This document shows, one piece after another, positions 9,009 through 18,913 of a stretch of 64,000 bases of DNA; the stretch's first letter is position 1, and each line of letters starts with the position of its first letter. The position numbers and the translations under genes were made by a program. The notes beneath the pieces are model-generated. The model saw only the letters and a program-made list of their open reading frames with translations. It searched no databases and was not told where the DNA came from. This DNA comes from a cyanobacterium endosymbiont of Epithemia clementina EcSB (GTDB lineage Bacteria; Cyanobacteriota; Cyanobacteriia; Cyanobacteriales; Microcystaceae), in the NCBI RefSeq assembly GCF_029919255.1, contig NZ_CP123991.1, positions 2,457,833-2,521,832 on the forward strand. The letters are read 5' to 3'.

Positions 9009-10904
9009 TCAATAAAGTATTGATGACCAATAATTTATTATCATTCCCCATTCTTCACTAAGAACAAAGCACATCAATAAACTCACTCCAATTAAAATAG
9101 TCAAGATGTACAATTGTGATTGTCCAGACGTATTATATTTTAAAATATTGCCACTGAAAATAGTAGCTAGGCTCACTAAATTAACTGCCCCATCTACTAC
9201 ATAGCGATCAAACCAAATAGTCAAATAAGATATTCTTTCTACTGCTGCCACTACCGTTACTTCATAAACACGGTTGAGGTAAAAATCATAGGCAAATAAA
9301 TCTTGAAAAAACCGCAGATAGAATTGAGTCGGCCTAGTCCAAGACTTTCTTAGAGGACTAACAATTCCAAGGAGACAACCAATGATTCCTGATCCAATTG
9401 AAAGGGGTATTGCCCATTGAACAATGATAATGTCTTTATCAGTCAAAGGTGACACAGCTGATAACCAAAATGGCCAGCGAATTGGAGCAATAGAAGAAAC
9501 TAGAGTTGTTAGGGTTAACGTCACCATCGGAAAAGCTATTGGCCAGGAAACTTCGGGAGTTCGACGGGTCTTAGGTTGAGGATTCCCTAGAAACACTAAA
9601 CGGAAGACACGGGTTAAATTCCAAGAACATAACAAATTTACAAATAGTACAATTGCACACAACCATCCAGGGACATTCCAATCCCCATTAAACCACCGTT
9701 GTAATGTCCAAAACATCCCTAAGGGTAGCAATGCAACTAATCCGGCAGCACCTGTTATAAAACTGGTAGTAGTAGCGGGCATACGTGACCAAATTCCTCC
9801 CATTTCTGTTATATTCTGATTATAAGTCGTTGAAATAACCGCTCCTGCACTCATAAATAATAAGGCTTTTGTAATCGCATGGGTAAAAACTAATAATAAA
9901 GCAATATCGACTTGACCTAATCCAACTGCAATAAAGACTAATCCCAAATAAGCACTGGTAGAATGGCATAGGGTTCGTTTGATATCAATTTGTGCCAACG
10001 CCATCAACGAGGTTCCTACTGCTGTTACCGACCCTAATATAATTAGTACGTCAGAAGACACGGGGGATAGAGTGAACACCGGTTGTAATTTAATCAACAA
10101 ATACGCTCCAGCAGAAACTACTATCGAATTTCGCATAATTCCGGCAGGGTTTGGCCCTTCCATCGCTTTATCAAGCCATAAATTAAGCGGAAATTGGGCA
10201 CATTTACCTGTAGGACCAGCAATCAACGATATTCCTAATAATCCTGCCGTTAAAGGGGCTAAATTTGAGCTAATTGCCCATGTTTCTAGTTCAGAGAAGG
10301 TCAACCCTTCTCCATAACTAGAAAGAGTGACCAATCCCATTAATAAAATAATATCCCCAACACGCTTGGTTAAAAACGCATCTCTGGCCGCGGCTACTAC
10401 TAATGGTTGAGCATACCAGAACCCGACTAAAAGGTAGGTAGATAGAGTAAGAATTTCTAAAAGACCATAACTCAGCAACAAAGAATCACTAAGAGCAATT
10501 CCGCCTAAAGCAGCTTCAAATATCCCCATCAATCCAAAAAATCTGGCTAAAGACCAATCTTTCTCCAGATAACCCAGAGCATAGAATTGAGCAAGTAGGC
10601 TAATGCCGTTGACTAATACCAACGCCCCTAAACTAATTGGAGACAGTTCTATAGTTAGGGACAAATCTAAATCAGCTACCTGAAGCCATTGAAATATTAA
10701 TTGTTCAGGTTGGCCTCGCCCAATAATAGAAAAAGCCAATGAACTGTGAATAAAAGCAAATGCTATCATTAACAAATTCAGGTAGGCCGCTGGCCTAGGT
10801 CCTGTGCGACGAATAATTCCTGAAGACCAAGGCAGGGTTAACACCGAACCGATTAGACCGTAAATCGGGATCAACCAACTACTGTGTACAATAAAACTGC
10901 TCAT
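9009..10904 (-). CDS. ndhF: NDH-1 subunit NdhF of the CO2-uptake type (F4/F3 class)
   Basis: Large antiporter-like subunit with a C-terminal lateral helix region. The 631-residue frame is intact. The N-terminus (SSWLIPIYGLIGSVLTLPWS, then GIIRRTGPRPAAYLNLLM) and the segments FYALGYLEKDWSLARFFGLMG and AARDAFLTKRVGDIILLMG are of the NdhF3/F4 type, unlike respiratory NdhF1. First gene of the ndhF-ndhD operon. Its start is about 200 bp from the divergent ccmM fossil. In free-living relatives this complex hydrates CO2 to bicarbonate with ferredoxin-derived electrons to feed carboxysomes. Both the carboxysome and light-driven electron supply are lost here, so its present role is unclear. F4 rather than F3 is inference. 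Confidence 0.9.
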   Translation of the reverse strand: MSSFIVHSSWLIPIYGLIGSVLTLPWSSGIIRRTGPRPAAYLNLLMIAFAFIHSSLAFSIIGRGQPEQLIFQWLQVADLDLSLTIELSPISLGALVLVNGISLLAQFYALGYLEKDWSLARFFGLMGIFEAALGGIALSDSLLLSYGLLEILTLSTYLLVGFWYAQPLVVAAARDAFLTKRVGDIILLMGLVTLSSYGEGLTFSELETWAISSNLAPLTAGLLGISLIAGPTGKCAQFPLNLWLDKAMEGPNPAGIMRNSIVVSAGAYLLIKLQPVFTLSPVSSDVLIILGSVTAVGTSLMALAQIDIKRTLCHSTSAYLGLVFIAVGLGQVDIALLLVFTHAITKALLFMSAGAVISTTYNQNITEMGGIWSRMPATTTSFITGAAGLVALLPLGMFWTLQRWFNGDWNVPGWLCAIVLFVNLLCSWNLTRVFRLVFLGNPQPKTRRTPEVSWPIAFPMVTLTLTTLVSSIAPIRWPFWLSAVSPLTDKDIIIVQWAIPLSIGSGIIGCLLGIVSPLRKSWTRPTQFYLRFFQDLFAYDFYLNRVYEVTVVAAVERISYLTIWFDRYVVDGAVNLVSLATIFSGNILKYNTSGQSQLYILTILIGVSLLMCFVLSEEWGMIINYWSSILY

Positions 10905-11066
10905 CTAAAGTAGATTATTTAAGGGTCTTTACTCTTATAGAGCATATCAGTTTTCATGCCTAGTTTCTACCTCATATGACGAGGAAGCTGCTATTTTTTG
11001 GTAAAATAAAGTCAAATCTATACCTATTGATTGTGATGTATTACTGGGTGGGTTTCTGGAAAGTTT
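10905..11066. promoter_or_regulatory. divergent control region between ndhF and the dead ccm operon
   Basis: Contains CCTCATATGACGAGG (10970-10984), an imperfect inverted repeat that could be an operator, and a TATAAT-poor AT stretch. In other beta-cyanobacteria ccmK and ccmL genes precede ccmM; the space here is too short for any of them, so they were deleted. No operator identity can be claimed. Confidence 0.3.
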
Positions 11067-11119
11067 TTTGAACATTGCTAAAGGTTAAAAACAGTTTTTA
11101 ACCTTTAGCAATGTTCAAA
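11067..11119. repeat. perfect palindrome, 26-nt arms, 1-nt centre
   Basis: The sequence from 11067 to 11092 is the exact reverse complement of 11094-11119 around a single A. The right arm holds the ATG (11111) at which the ccmM remnant now begins. With virtually no loop it would extrude as a cruciform and is not a terminator (no U-run, it sits at a gene start). It most likely arose by a fold-back/template-switch event that also removed the front of ccmM. Confidence 0.95.
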
Positions 11120-11820
11120 GACACCACCGGAATTCCGGCTCACACCACGACCACTAAAAACCATAGTAATAATGGCCATAGTTATGGTGCAAGTGACGGC
11201 AATGGTAATGGTCATTTGCCAGAGGATATTGTTTTCCAAGTCAAAAACCTACTCCAATCTGGCTATAAAGTAGGGCACAATTTGCCAGTCAACGCTTTTT
11301 TCGGACTAAATCTTGGTTGACCGGTCTTGCTATTGAGAGTATTGCGAGAAACGAAAGTGATACGAGCATTAGAGGCTTTTTTATCTGAACATAGTGGAGA
11401 TGTGTGTTTAATCGAGATTGACTCCAATGTCAAACAACGGATATCAAAAACCATTATTCATCGTCCTGAGAAAACCTCACAAATTCCATCTAATGGTTCA
11501 AAAGTGACAAAGCATTGCAGCCAAGGATTAACTAGTAGTACAACTTCTAGTTCTACTTTAAACGCTGAAACGATTAGCCAAGTGAGATCACTACTTTCCC
11601 AAGGATATAAAATTGGCACAGAACACGCAGATAAACGCCGCTTTCGTACTAAATCCTGGCAGAGTTTACCCCTATTGAGGACAACCGTCCGATATTATTG
11701 TTGCTCTAGAAGCTTGTTTAGCTGAACATCAAGGGGAATATGTGCGCTTACTGGGTATTGATACTTAAGCAAAACGCCGTATCTTAGAAACGATAATTAT
11801 AACGTCCTTAATTGTAGGGA
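11111..11820 (+). pseudogene. ccmM: ccmM remnant: two Rubisco small-subunit-like repeats
   Basis: CcmM organises Rubisco in beta-carboxysomes through an N-terminal gamma-carbonic-anhydrase-like domain and several SSU-like repeats. Here the N-terminal domain is gone. The first repeat reads LPEDIVFQVKNLLQSGYKVG, then a stop and frame change, then VIRALEAFLSEHSGDVCLIE and KQRISKTIIHRP. The second reads LNAETISQVRSLLSQGYKIG, then EHADKRRFRTKSWQSL, a frameshift near 11680, and LEACLAEHQGEYVRLLGID with a TAA before KRRILETII. The spacers between repeats are Thr/Ser-rich as in CcmM linkers. It begins in the right arm of a perfect palindrome. Confidence 0.88.
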
Positions 11821-11869
11821 GAAGGGGTGAGATTCAATCTTGTCCCTTTATGACTACTAAATAATAGTA

Positions 11870-12213
11870 ATGCATTTACCTTTTATTCATCCACCAACTC
11901 AGTTAGATATTTACTTGGTGACGTTGTTATTCATGAAGGTGCAGTCATTGTACCAGGAACTATTCTCCAAGCTGCGCCTAATAGTCAAATTTTGATCCGA
12001 GAAGGAGTTTGTATTGGCATGGGAAACAGAATCAATGCTTACTAAGAAGATATTGAAATCCAATCTGGTGCTATCTTAGGGGCTGGGGTTTTAGTGATTG
12101 GCCAAAATAAAATCGGTAAAAACACTTGTATTTGTTTTTCAACCAGTATTATTAATACTTCTATTGAACTGGTAATAACCATTGAAGCAGGCTCACTAAT
12201 TGATGATACTTAG
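11870..12213 (+). pseudogene. ccmN: ccmN remnant, carboxysome hexapeptide-repeat protein
   Basis: CcmN bridges CcmM and the shell protein CcmK2. From ATG 11870 the frame gives MHLPFIHPPTQLDIYL. After a frameshift at about 11920 it continues GDVVIHEGAVIVPGTILQAA, NSQILIREGVCIGMGNRINAY, an in-frame stop, EDIEIQSGAILGAGVLVIG and NKIGKNTCI, classic left-handed beta-helix hexapeptides in CcmN order. It ends at TAG 12213, with the usual linker and C-terminal encapsulation helix not recognisable downstream. It directly follows ccmM as in beta-cyanobacterial operons. Confidence 0.88.
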
Positions 12214-13172
12214 TGATTATTTTCTGCAGCAATATCTAAACCTTTAGAGTAAACAAAATTAGGAATAAATGTTTTTCCCTAGTCATAATGACTTGATTGA
12301 TGAAGCTTCAATAGATTTAATTGAGGTTTAATCTCTCTGTTGACAATTGATCTATTTCTAACCGCAATAATTTTCCTCATAATTCACAAATAACTAAAGA
12401 GAAAAAAGCTAATTTTTTTGCAGAAGGCAGGAAATATATTTAGTTAGAAACAAAAAACAAAATTGAAGATAGTGCCAAGATTACAGAGTAATCTAACTCT
12501 CATTTTTATTCAGTATAAACCAAAACTATCCTGTGATTTTCCAGATGTATATCAACAACCTTTTATCGAGTTAAAAGTTGTTGTACCTTAGATAGAAAGT
12601 AATAAGAATAAATAGCAAGTAATTCTATTATTTAAATCTTTTTAGGAGAATAAATAAATATCTTTCTTATAAAAATTTGAGTTTTTTTAGTGAATCATTT
12701 CTTTTATAAAATTTTTTATATCTAATTTTTAAAAATCTGTCTTCTCTGACTAAGTTAGTAGTTTGAGCTAACCCTCAATTGAGGTCAGTGTTATAGAGAC
12801 TTTGTCTCTTCTTTTTTTGCTGTTTTAAAAACTGCTTAACTAGTATATTTAAAAAGTGATAGAATTAGTTATCTTGGATATTTATAAAAAAATATAAATA
12901 ATAATTAAACTAAATATGTGAAATACATTGATTAAATCAACTATACTTTTTTTAAATGTTTAAAAAAAATTAATAAGCAATAAAGAGAGTATAACTATCT
13001 ATGATATAATTTGAACTTAAAGAATAAATAAGTAAATTAACGGTTAGCTAAATACCACTTCTAGCGGAAAGATAACTTTCTAAAATACTTTCTCTATTAC
13101 AGGTAGGTTCAGATTTAACTTGTACGCGGATAAATGAGAAATTAATCATGCCATTTATGGAGGAATTATTCT
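12214..13172. other. decayed spacer between ccmN and rbcL
   Basis: About 960 bp, very AT-rich and without a readable gene. The 13055-13090 part contains CCACTTCTAGCGGAAAG, which resembles motifs near 22763 and 34364. A purine-rich ribosome site (GGAGGAAT, about 13159-13166) lies just before the old rbcL start. Confidence 0.5.
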
Positions 13173-14493
<1,321 letters not shown>

Positions 14494-14589
14494 TTTAGAA
14501 ATAGTTGTTAATTTTGAAGAGAGCAAAATTACTCATGTAAAAATACTCATAACTGACAATTATGTCCTGATTTGGACAAGGAGTAATCT

Positions 14590-14974
14590 ATGAACTATAA
14601 ATAAGTAGCCAAAGAAACGGTTTGAGTTTCACAAAATTACCTGACTTACTAAGCAGTTTGTACCATTATCAATCACTTATCCGAAACTAACCCGACTCAG
14701 GTTCTTTGGCTGATTCAATATAATTCATCCCATAATATCCAGAGAAGTGTATTTAGAGAGATTAATAACTCAAAATAAGGAATGAGTATTGTGGATTATG
14801 TCAGTACGATAGCATCTAGCAAAAATGGTACTGGAATTTTTACCAAAGATAGTAATGGCTGGAATTAGTCAGGCAAATATGGAACACCATCGTCAGTTAT
14901 TAACACGACTAATTCAGTTTCAAACAAAGATTTCTACCCCTAATTCAGAAATCTCTGAGTCTGAAGATAAATGA
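14590..14974 (+). pseudogene. rbcX: rbcX, Rubisco assembly chaperone (dead)
   Basis: RbcX dimers bind the RbcL C-terminal tail during Rubisco assembly. From ATG 14590 the reading is MNYK, stop, VAKETV, stop, then SQNYLTY and VCTIINHLSETNPTQVLWL, matching the family LTYQALRTVLAQLGETNPP-type N-terminus. VFREI, MSIVDYV and a TGIFTK-like helix follow, then NMEHHRQLLTRLIQF and an acidic tail SEISESEDK ending at TGA 14974. Position between rbcL and rbcS is the standard one. Several stops and frameshifts rule out function. Confidence 0.85.
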
Positions 14975-15019
14975 CTCAAATAATCCTTAAATTAGTTAAT
15001 TGAAGAAAATAGATAACCC

Positions 15020-15307
15020 ATGAAAACTTTACCTAAAGAGCGTCGTTACGAAACCCTTTCTTACCTACCTCCATTAACTGATCAACAAGTCGCCAAGCAA
15101 ATTGAAAATATGCTAGATCAAGAGTTTATTCCTGGGGTTAAGTTTGAAGAAAATCCTGATTCCACAACCTATTTTTGGACAATGTGGAAGTTACCTTTGT
15201 TGAGTTCTCCTTCTGCCCAGAAAATTCTAGTAGAAGTCCGTAAATATCGCTGTAAGTATCCCAATGGCTATATTCGTGTTATTGGTTTTGACATTGTTGG
15301 ATATTAA
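15020..15307 (+). pseudogene. rbcS: rbcS, Rubisco small subunit, C-terminally truncated
   Basis: The open frame of 95 codons starts [20 protein letters not shown] as in cyanobacterial RbcS and keeps [20 protein letters not shown] and GYIRVIGFD. It stops six codons later, about 15 residues short of the family end (the QCQ...SFIVHKP segment is missing). Because rbcL, rbcX, ccmM and ccmN are all dead, this is very likely a dying gene that has simply not taken an early stop yet. A truncated but still expressed product cannot be excluded from sequence alone. Confidence 0.8.
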
Positions 15308-15310
15308 TTC

Positions 15311-15353
15311 TTTGAAACTAACTTGGGACACCTTTTCAGTTAGTGTTTCAAAG
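15311..15353 (+). terminator. old rbc operon terminator (imperfect hairpin)
   Basis: CTTTGAAACTAAC pairs with GTTAGTGTTTCAAAG across a 16-nt loop, with a two-base bulge, just after the rbcS stop. The T-run downstream is weak. Position and structure fit the former operon end. Confidence 0.5.
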
Positions 15354-15540
15354 CCTATCTACTGACATAGTAGATTTGTCCTAGGTTTTTTATTTTTGTG
15401 GAGTAAAGTAGCAGTTACAAACAATGTAATATTAATTATTAACTAATGAATTAACGAGGGTAAAACACTAAAAAAAGTAAGTCTATTATCTAAATAGCTA
15501 GCAATATAATTAATTTTTAATCAACTTTAAATGAGACTAA

Positions 15541-16332
15541 ATGATGTACTGGATAATTAAAAAAAAAATTACTTTTCTGTCTGTTTATTATGCTTATATG
15601 ATGGAGTACCGTGCTGAAATATTTTTTTGGATTTTGTCAGGATCGTTGCCTATTATCTTAATGGGAGTTTGGATAGAAGCAGCTACCCAAAGTGAGTTTA
15701 GACTAAGCCCAGTTGAGTTTGCTCGTTATTTTTTTTGTATTTTTCAAATAAGACAATTCACTAATGTTTGGGTGGTTTGGGATTTTGAGAGAGAAGTTTT
15801 GGAGGGTAGACTATCTTTTAAATTGTTGCATCCTCTTGATCCAGGCTGGCATCATGTAGCTAGACATGTTACAGAAAAAATTACCCGATTGCCTTTAGTT
15901 ATCTTTTTTACTATTTTATTTTTTTTGTTATATCCTCAAGCTTTTTGGATACCTGATTTATTCCATTTTCTGTTAGCCTTTGTAGTCATAGTTGTTGCAT
16001 TTGTATTGAATTTTTTAATTCAATATACTTTCGCTATGTTTGCTTTTTGGACAGAAAGAGCCAGTGCTATTCAACAGTTTTGGAATTTAGCCTATGTTTT
16101 CCTTTCAGGAATGACAGCTCCCTTAGATGTATTTCCTGATAGAGTTCGTGAGATAGTTATGTGGACTCCTATTCCCTATACTGCTTATTTTCCAACAGCC
16201 TTATTAATGGCATTACCTGTGAATATTATTCATGGTTTATTGATTATGATGGGATGGTGTATTATCTTCTTTGTTGTTAATCGTTGGTTATGGCGACGGG
16301 GAATCAAACAATATTCTGGAATGGGAGCCTGA
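15541..16332 (+). CDS. ABC-2 type transporter permease
   Basis: A 263-residue integral membrane protein with about six hydrophobic segments. It resembles the ABC-2 (DUF990-like) permeases: an N-terminal MMEYRAEIFFWILSGSLPII, the cytoplasmic WVVWDFEREVLEGRLSFKLLHPLDP loop, and the AFWTERASAIQQFWNLAYVFLSGMTAPLDVFPD segment before the last helices. Such proteins usually act as one of two permease halves with a separate ATPase; neither is beside it here, so partners must be elsewhere. The substrate cannot be read. Intact frame next to the dead rbc block suggests the transporter is still used. Confidence 0.88.
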   Translation: MMYWIIKKKITFLSVYYAYMMEYRAEIFFWILSGSLPIILMGVWIEAATQSEFRLSPVEFARYFFCIFQIRQFTNVWVVWDFEREVLEGRLSFKLLHPLDPGWHHVARHVTEKITRLPLVIFFTILFFLLYPQAFWIPDLFHFLLAFVVIVVAFVLNFLIQYTFAMFAFWTERASAIQQFWNLAYVFLSGMTAPLDVFPDRVREIVMWTPIPYTAYFPTALLMALPVNIIHGLLIMMGWCIIFFVVNRWLWRRGIKQYSGMGA

Positions 16333-16538
16333 TTAAAGAGACTTCTAAGTCATAAATTCAGTTATATACTATAAATTTAGTACAATTTATTCATTTTAGA
16401 CTTTTTTCCCTAAATTTACTCTAAGAATTGAAGTTTGATCATTAGTAGATAAGATATTTTTCTATGTTTTAAGAGATTGAACATCTCCTCTTAATTTTAA
16501 TATTCTCGAAGTAGAAAAATATTGAGGATCTAAGACAA

Positions 16539-17111
16539 ATGTGGAACAAAAATGAAGTTATACGTTTTCCTCAAATTAAAAATTTATCTCCCTCATTGAT
16601 TTTATCTAATTTTTTTCGCTTTAAAAAGAAAAAAATAAATATAACTCCCCATCAAAATACTCAAAAAATAAAGCACAATATAATAACCATTATTATTGAA
16701 AATAGTAGCTCTGGAAAACTCTCTTTTAAAGAAAGTAAATCTTGGAATGGACAGACAGGAATTTATCAAATACCACAGGATATAAATCCCGGAGAGTTAG
16801 TTACCTTTGATTTGAGAAAAGACTCCCTAAAGAAAAATCAAGGAGTTGTAGTCTACCAAATAATGGATCACTGTCACCAAGATTATTTACTGATAATAGG
16901 TTGGTCAGACCTTAACAGTTTAAAGCTTCTAAACCACGCGTTTATTAAACTTATGTTAATAGAAGATTACCAACAAACAAATTTTGAAAAGATTCAAACT
17001 TGGATTGATAATAGTGAAAGTCAATCTTATTCAATTGTTAATGGGTATTCAGCTTGCGCTAAAGCGATCACAAAAGGAAGTCTTCCTCTATGGGTTAATT
17101 GTCTCAATTAA
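16539..17111 (+). CDS. unknown protein, possible beta-sandwich
   Basis: A 190-residue, lysine- and isoleucine-rich protein. Residues about 45-150 alternate hydrophobic and polar residues (NIITIIIENSSSGKLSF, then SWNGQTGIYQIPQDINPGE and LVTFDLRKDSLKKNQGVVVY), which suggests a beta-sandwich loosely like aegerolysins, though I would not assign it. No signal peptide. Composition is as AT-rich as the surroundings. It may be a slowly drifting gene or a real small protein. Confidence 0.5.
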   Translation: MWNKNEVIRFPQIKNLSPSLILSNFFRFKKKKINITPHQNTQKIKHNIITIIIENSSSGKLSFKESKSWNGQTGIYQIPQDINPGELVTFDLRKDSLKKNQGVVVYQIMDHCHQDYLLIIGWSDLNSLKLLNHAFIKLMLIEDYQQTNFEKIQTWIDNSESQSYSIVNGYSACAKAITKGSLPLWVNCLN

Positions 17112-17159
17112 ATCCTATGTTAAGAGATTTTTTTAAATTTTTTTCGTCATTATTACTAA

Positions 17160-17715
17160 CTGAAATCTAATTATTTTGTTGAATTATCAATTTTTGTTTA
17201 TGAGTTGACTTTCTTTCAAGAGCAGCATGGGCTAAATAATATCGATTTCTTTTGACAGTTTTTCTCGTTACTTTATGTCAACTATTTCTTTCAACGATTA
17301 CTCTTTTATATTGAAGTTTAATTTTATGCCAAACTATTTAAATTCTTCCTAAAACTTCCCATAATAACTGTTGAGTATTCTGATAATTAGCCTCTTTAAA
17401 AACTTGTACCAAAAATTTATATATTTGACAAATACTATTATTTTTTTGAATCAAGGGAACGAAGTCTTTAGTTCGAACACTACAATTAATTTTTAATAAA
17501 CACCAAGCAGAAACTTACATTGATAATAACACAAAAATATTCTCTCGGATAAACTTAACTTTTCCTAATAAATGTTAGCAATGATGTTCGTTTTATAGTA
17601 TCACTGGATTTACGAGACTGAATAATAGTATCATCACCACAATCAATGCCGTGATGTTTATCATCCCCTTAAAGCGTTTAATAATTCTCAATATACATAA
17701 TGCCATTGCGTGTCA
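17160..17715 (-). pseudogene. LRAT-like domain gene fossil
   Basis: On the minus strand one frame reads GIMYIENY, stop, TL, stop, GDDKHHGIDCGDDTIIQSR, then SSDTIKRTSLLTFIRKS, stop, VYPREY. This parallels lecithin retinol acyltransferase-like proteins (GDHIYV...HHGIDCGDGTVIH, then a fall into RTSL-F). In a shifted frame an ILLKINCS-type segment could be the former NCEHF catalytic motif, but that is weak. The lower-coordinate part keeps protein-like stretches (ICQIYKFLVQVFKEANYQNT, KTVKRNRYYLAHAALERKS). Multiple stops and frameshifts show it is dead. Confidence 0.5.
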
Positions 17716-17734
17716 CATGTTTAGTAACTATTAA

Positions 17735-18775
17735 TCATTCTTCCCCTAATCCTAATTCCAGTTTGAGTAATTGAATTGATTTATCTCCAATATAATTTTC
17801 AGAACAAATAACATGAGGGGGACGAATGATGTCATCTCTAATAGCTCGGATAGCTTGTTTAACAATAGGATAACTAGCTGGATCACTAATAATTGTTTGG
17901 GCTGAACGAACTAGTCCCCTAAGTTTAACATGATCGCTTGCCTGAGCTGAAATTAACAATAAATCATCTCCCCGCAGGCTATGAATAAGAATTTCTGCTA
18001 CAGTTAATATTCCTGGACTAAGACTAACAATACCTAAACGAGTATCTAAAGGTAAATCCTTAATAATAGCTAGTTCTTGACTGTAATCGTAAATATTTAG
18101 AGGAATAACCCGGATGGACAACGGAGATGCAATAGATTCAGCATCAGCAAAAAAATAGCTACTTGTAACTACGGTTCCTGATTTAGTTTCAACTAGAACC
18201 TGAGCTAATTCTTCGAGAGGAACTAATTGTACGGGAATCGCTAAAGCTTTCTCTAGTTCTTGTAAGATTAACTCCCCCGCTCCTAAATCTTTAGTAGGAA
18301 CTGTGACCAATACTTGCGCACTACAACGTAAACGCCAGTCAAGGGCTGCTAAAAATAATTCCTTAACCTGAGAAATTGTTAATCCTTGCCACAACAACTC
18401 ATCAAGGCTTTTTTGAACTAACTGACTAGCTTCAGGATATTGAATAAATAAAGGAGAAGCAGGGAGTGTTCCCCCTTCATTTCCCTGAACTTTAACGTAA
18501 ATACCTGATCCAGCAATAGACTCTACTAGACCAGCTTCCTCCAATTGTTGATAGACTTTACTGATCGTGTTGCGATGAAGTCCTGTAATGGTAGCTAATT
18601 GTCGCGTGCTGGGTAAGCGATGACCGGGATGGTATTGACGAGAAGCAATAGAAAAGCGAATCTGGTCAAATAACTGCTTAGAAGAGGGAATACCACTATC
18701 AGATTGGATTTGAAATTGAAGCATGTCAACCAAGTCGAGGAAAGAGTCAACAAGACATAGACTTTTAGAGGTCAT
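17735..18775 (-). CDS. GntR-family transcription regulator
   Basis: The winged-helix DNA-binding domain is clear: KQLFDQIRFSIASRQYHPGH, RLPSTRQLATITGLHRNTIS, KVYQQLEEAGLVESIAGSGIYV. The roughly 240-residue C-terminal part does not match the FCD, UTRA or aminotransferase domains I know by eye, so the ligand is unknown. The start could be ATG 18775 or, more like related proteins, ATG 18724 (MLQFQIQSDSGIPSSKQ). A perfect odd palindrome at 18779-18793 lies immediately upstream and is a candidate autoregulatory operator. Intact regulators are scarce in this window, so this one is probably kept for a reason. Confidence 0.88.
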   Translation of the reverse strand: MTSKSLCLVDSFLDLVDMLQFQIQSDSGIPSSKQLFDQIRFSIASRQYHPGHRLPSTRQLATITGLHRNTISKVYQQLEEAGLVESIAGSGIYVKVQGNEGGTLPASPLFIQYPEASQLVQKSLDELLWQGLTISQVKELFLAALDWRLRCSAQVLVTVPTKDLGAGELILQELEKALAIPVQLVPLEELAQVLVETKSGTVVTSSYFFADAESIASPLSIRVIPLNIYDYSQELAIIKDLPLDTRLGIVSLSPGILTVAEILIHSLRGDDLLLISAQASDHVKLRGLVRSAQTIISDPASYPIVKQAIRAIRDDIIRPPHVICSENYIGDKSIQLLKLELGLGEE

Positions 18776-18778
18776 TCT

Positions 18779-18793
18779 AACGTATGATACGTT
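18779..18793. promoter_or_regulatory. candidate GntR operator, AACGTAT-G-ATACGTT
   Basis: A perfect 7+1+7 palindrome immediately upstream of the GntR gene. The half TGATACGTTATTTTAA (18785-18800) recurs exactly at 23677-23692. GntR proteins typically bind short palindromes at their own promoter; binding here is inferred. Confidence 0.5.
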
Positions 18794-18913
18794 ATTTTAA
18801 CGTGAACAGTTTCGCGGAAATATAGCAAAAATATACTTAACTGAATATAAAAGCTAATATAATAAATATATTGGAATTCTAGAAAATAAAAATGAGTTTG
18901 GACAATATTAAAG

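Noticed and set aside
9979-10317. 112-codon open frame on the plus strand
   Set aside because: Antisense to ndhF, which is strongly supported; long shadow frames are expected opposite hydrophobic genes.
11263-11454. Open frame on the minus strand over ccmM
   Set aside because: Antisense shadow of the ccmM SSU-like repeat; composition is not protein-like and the plus frame explains the sequence.
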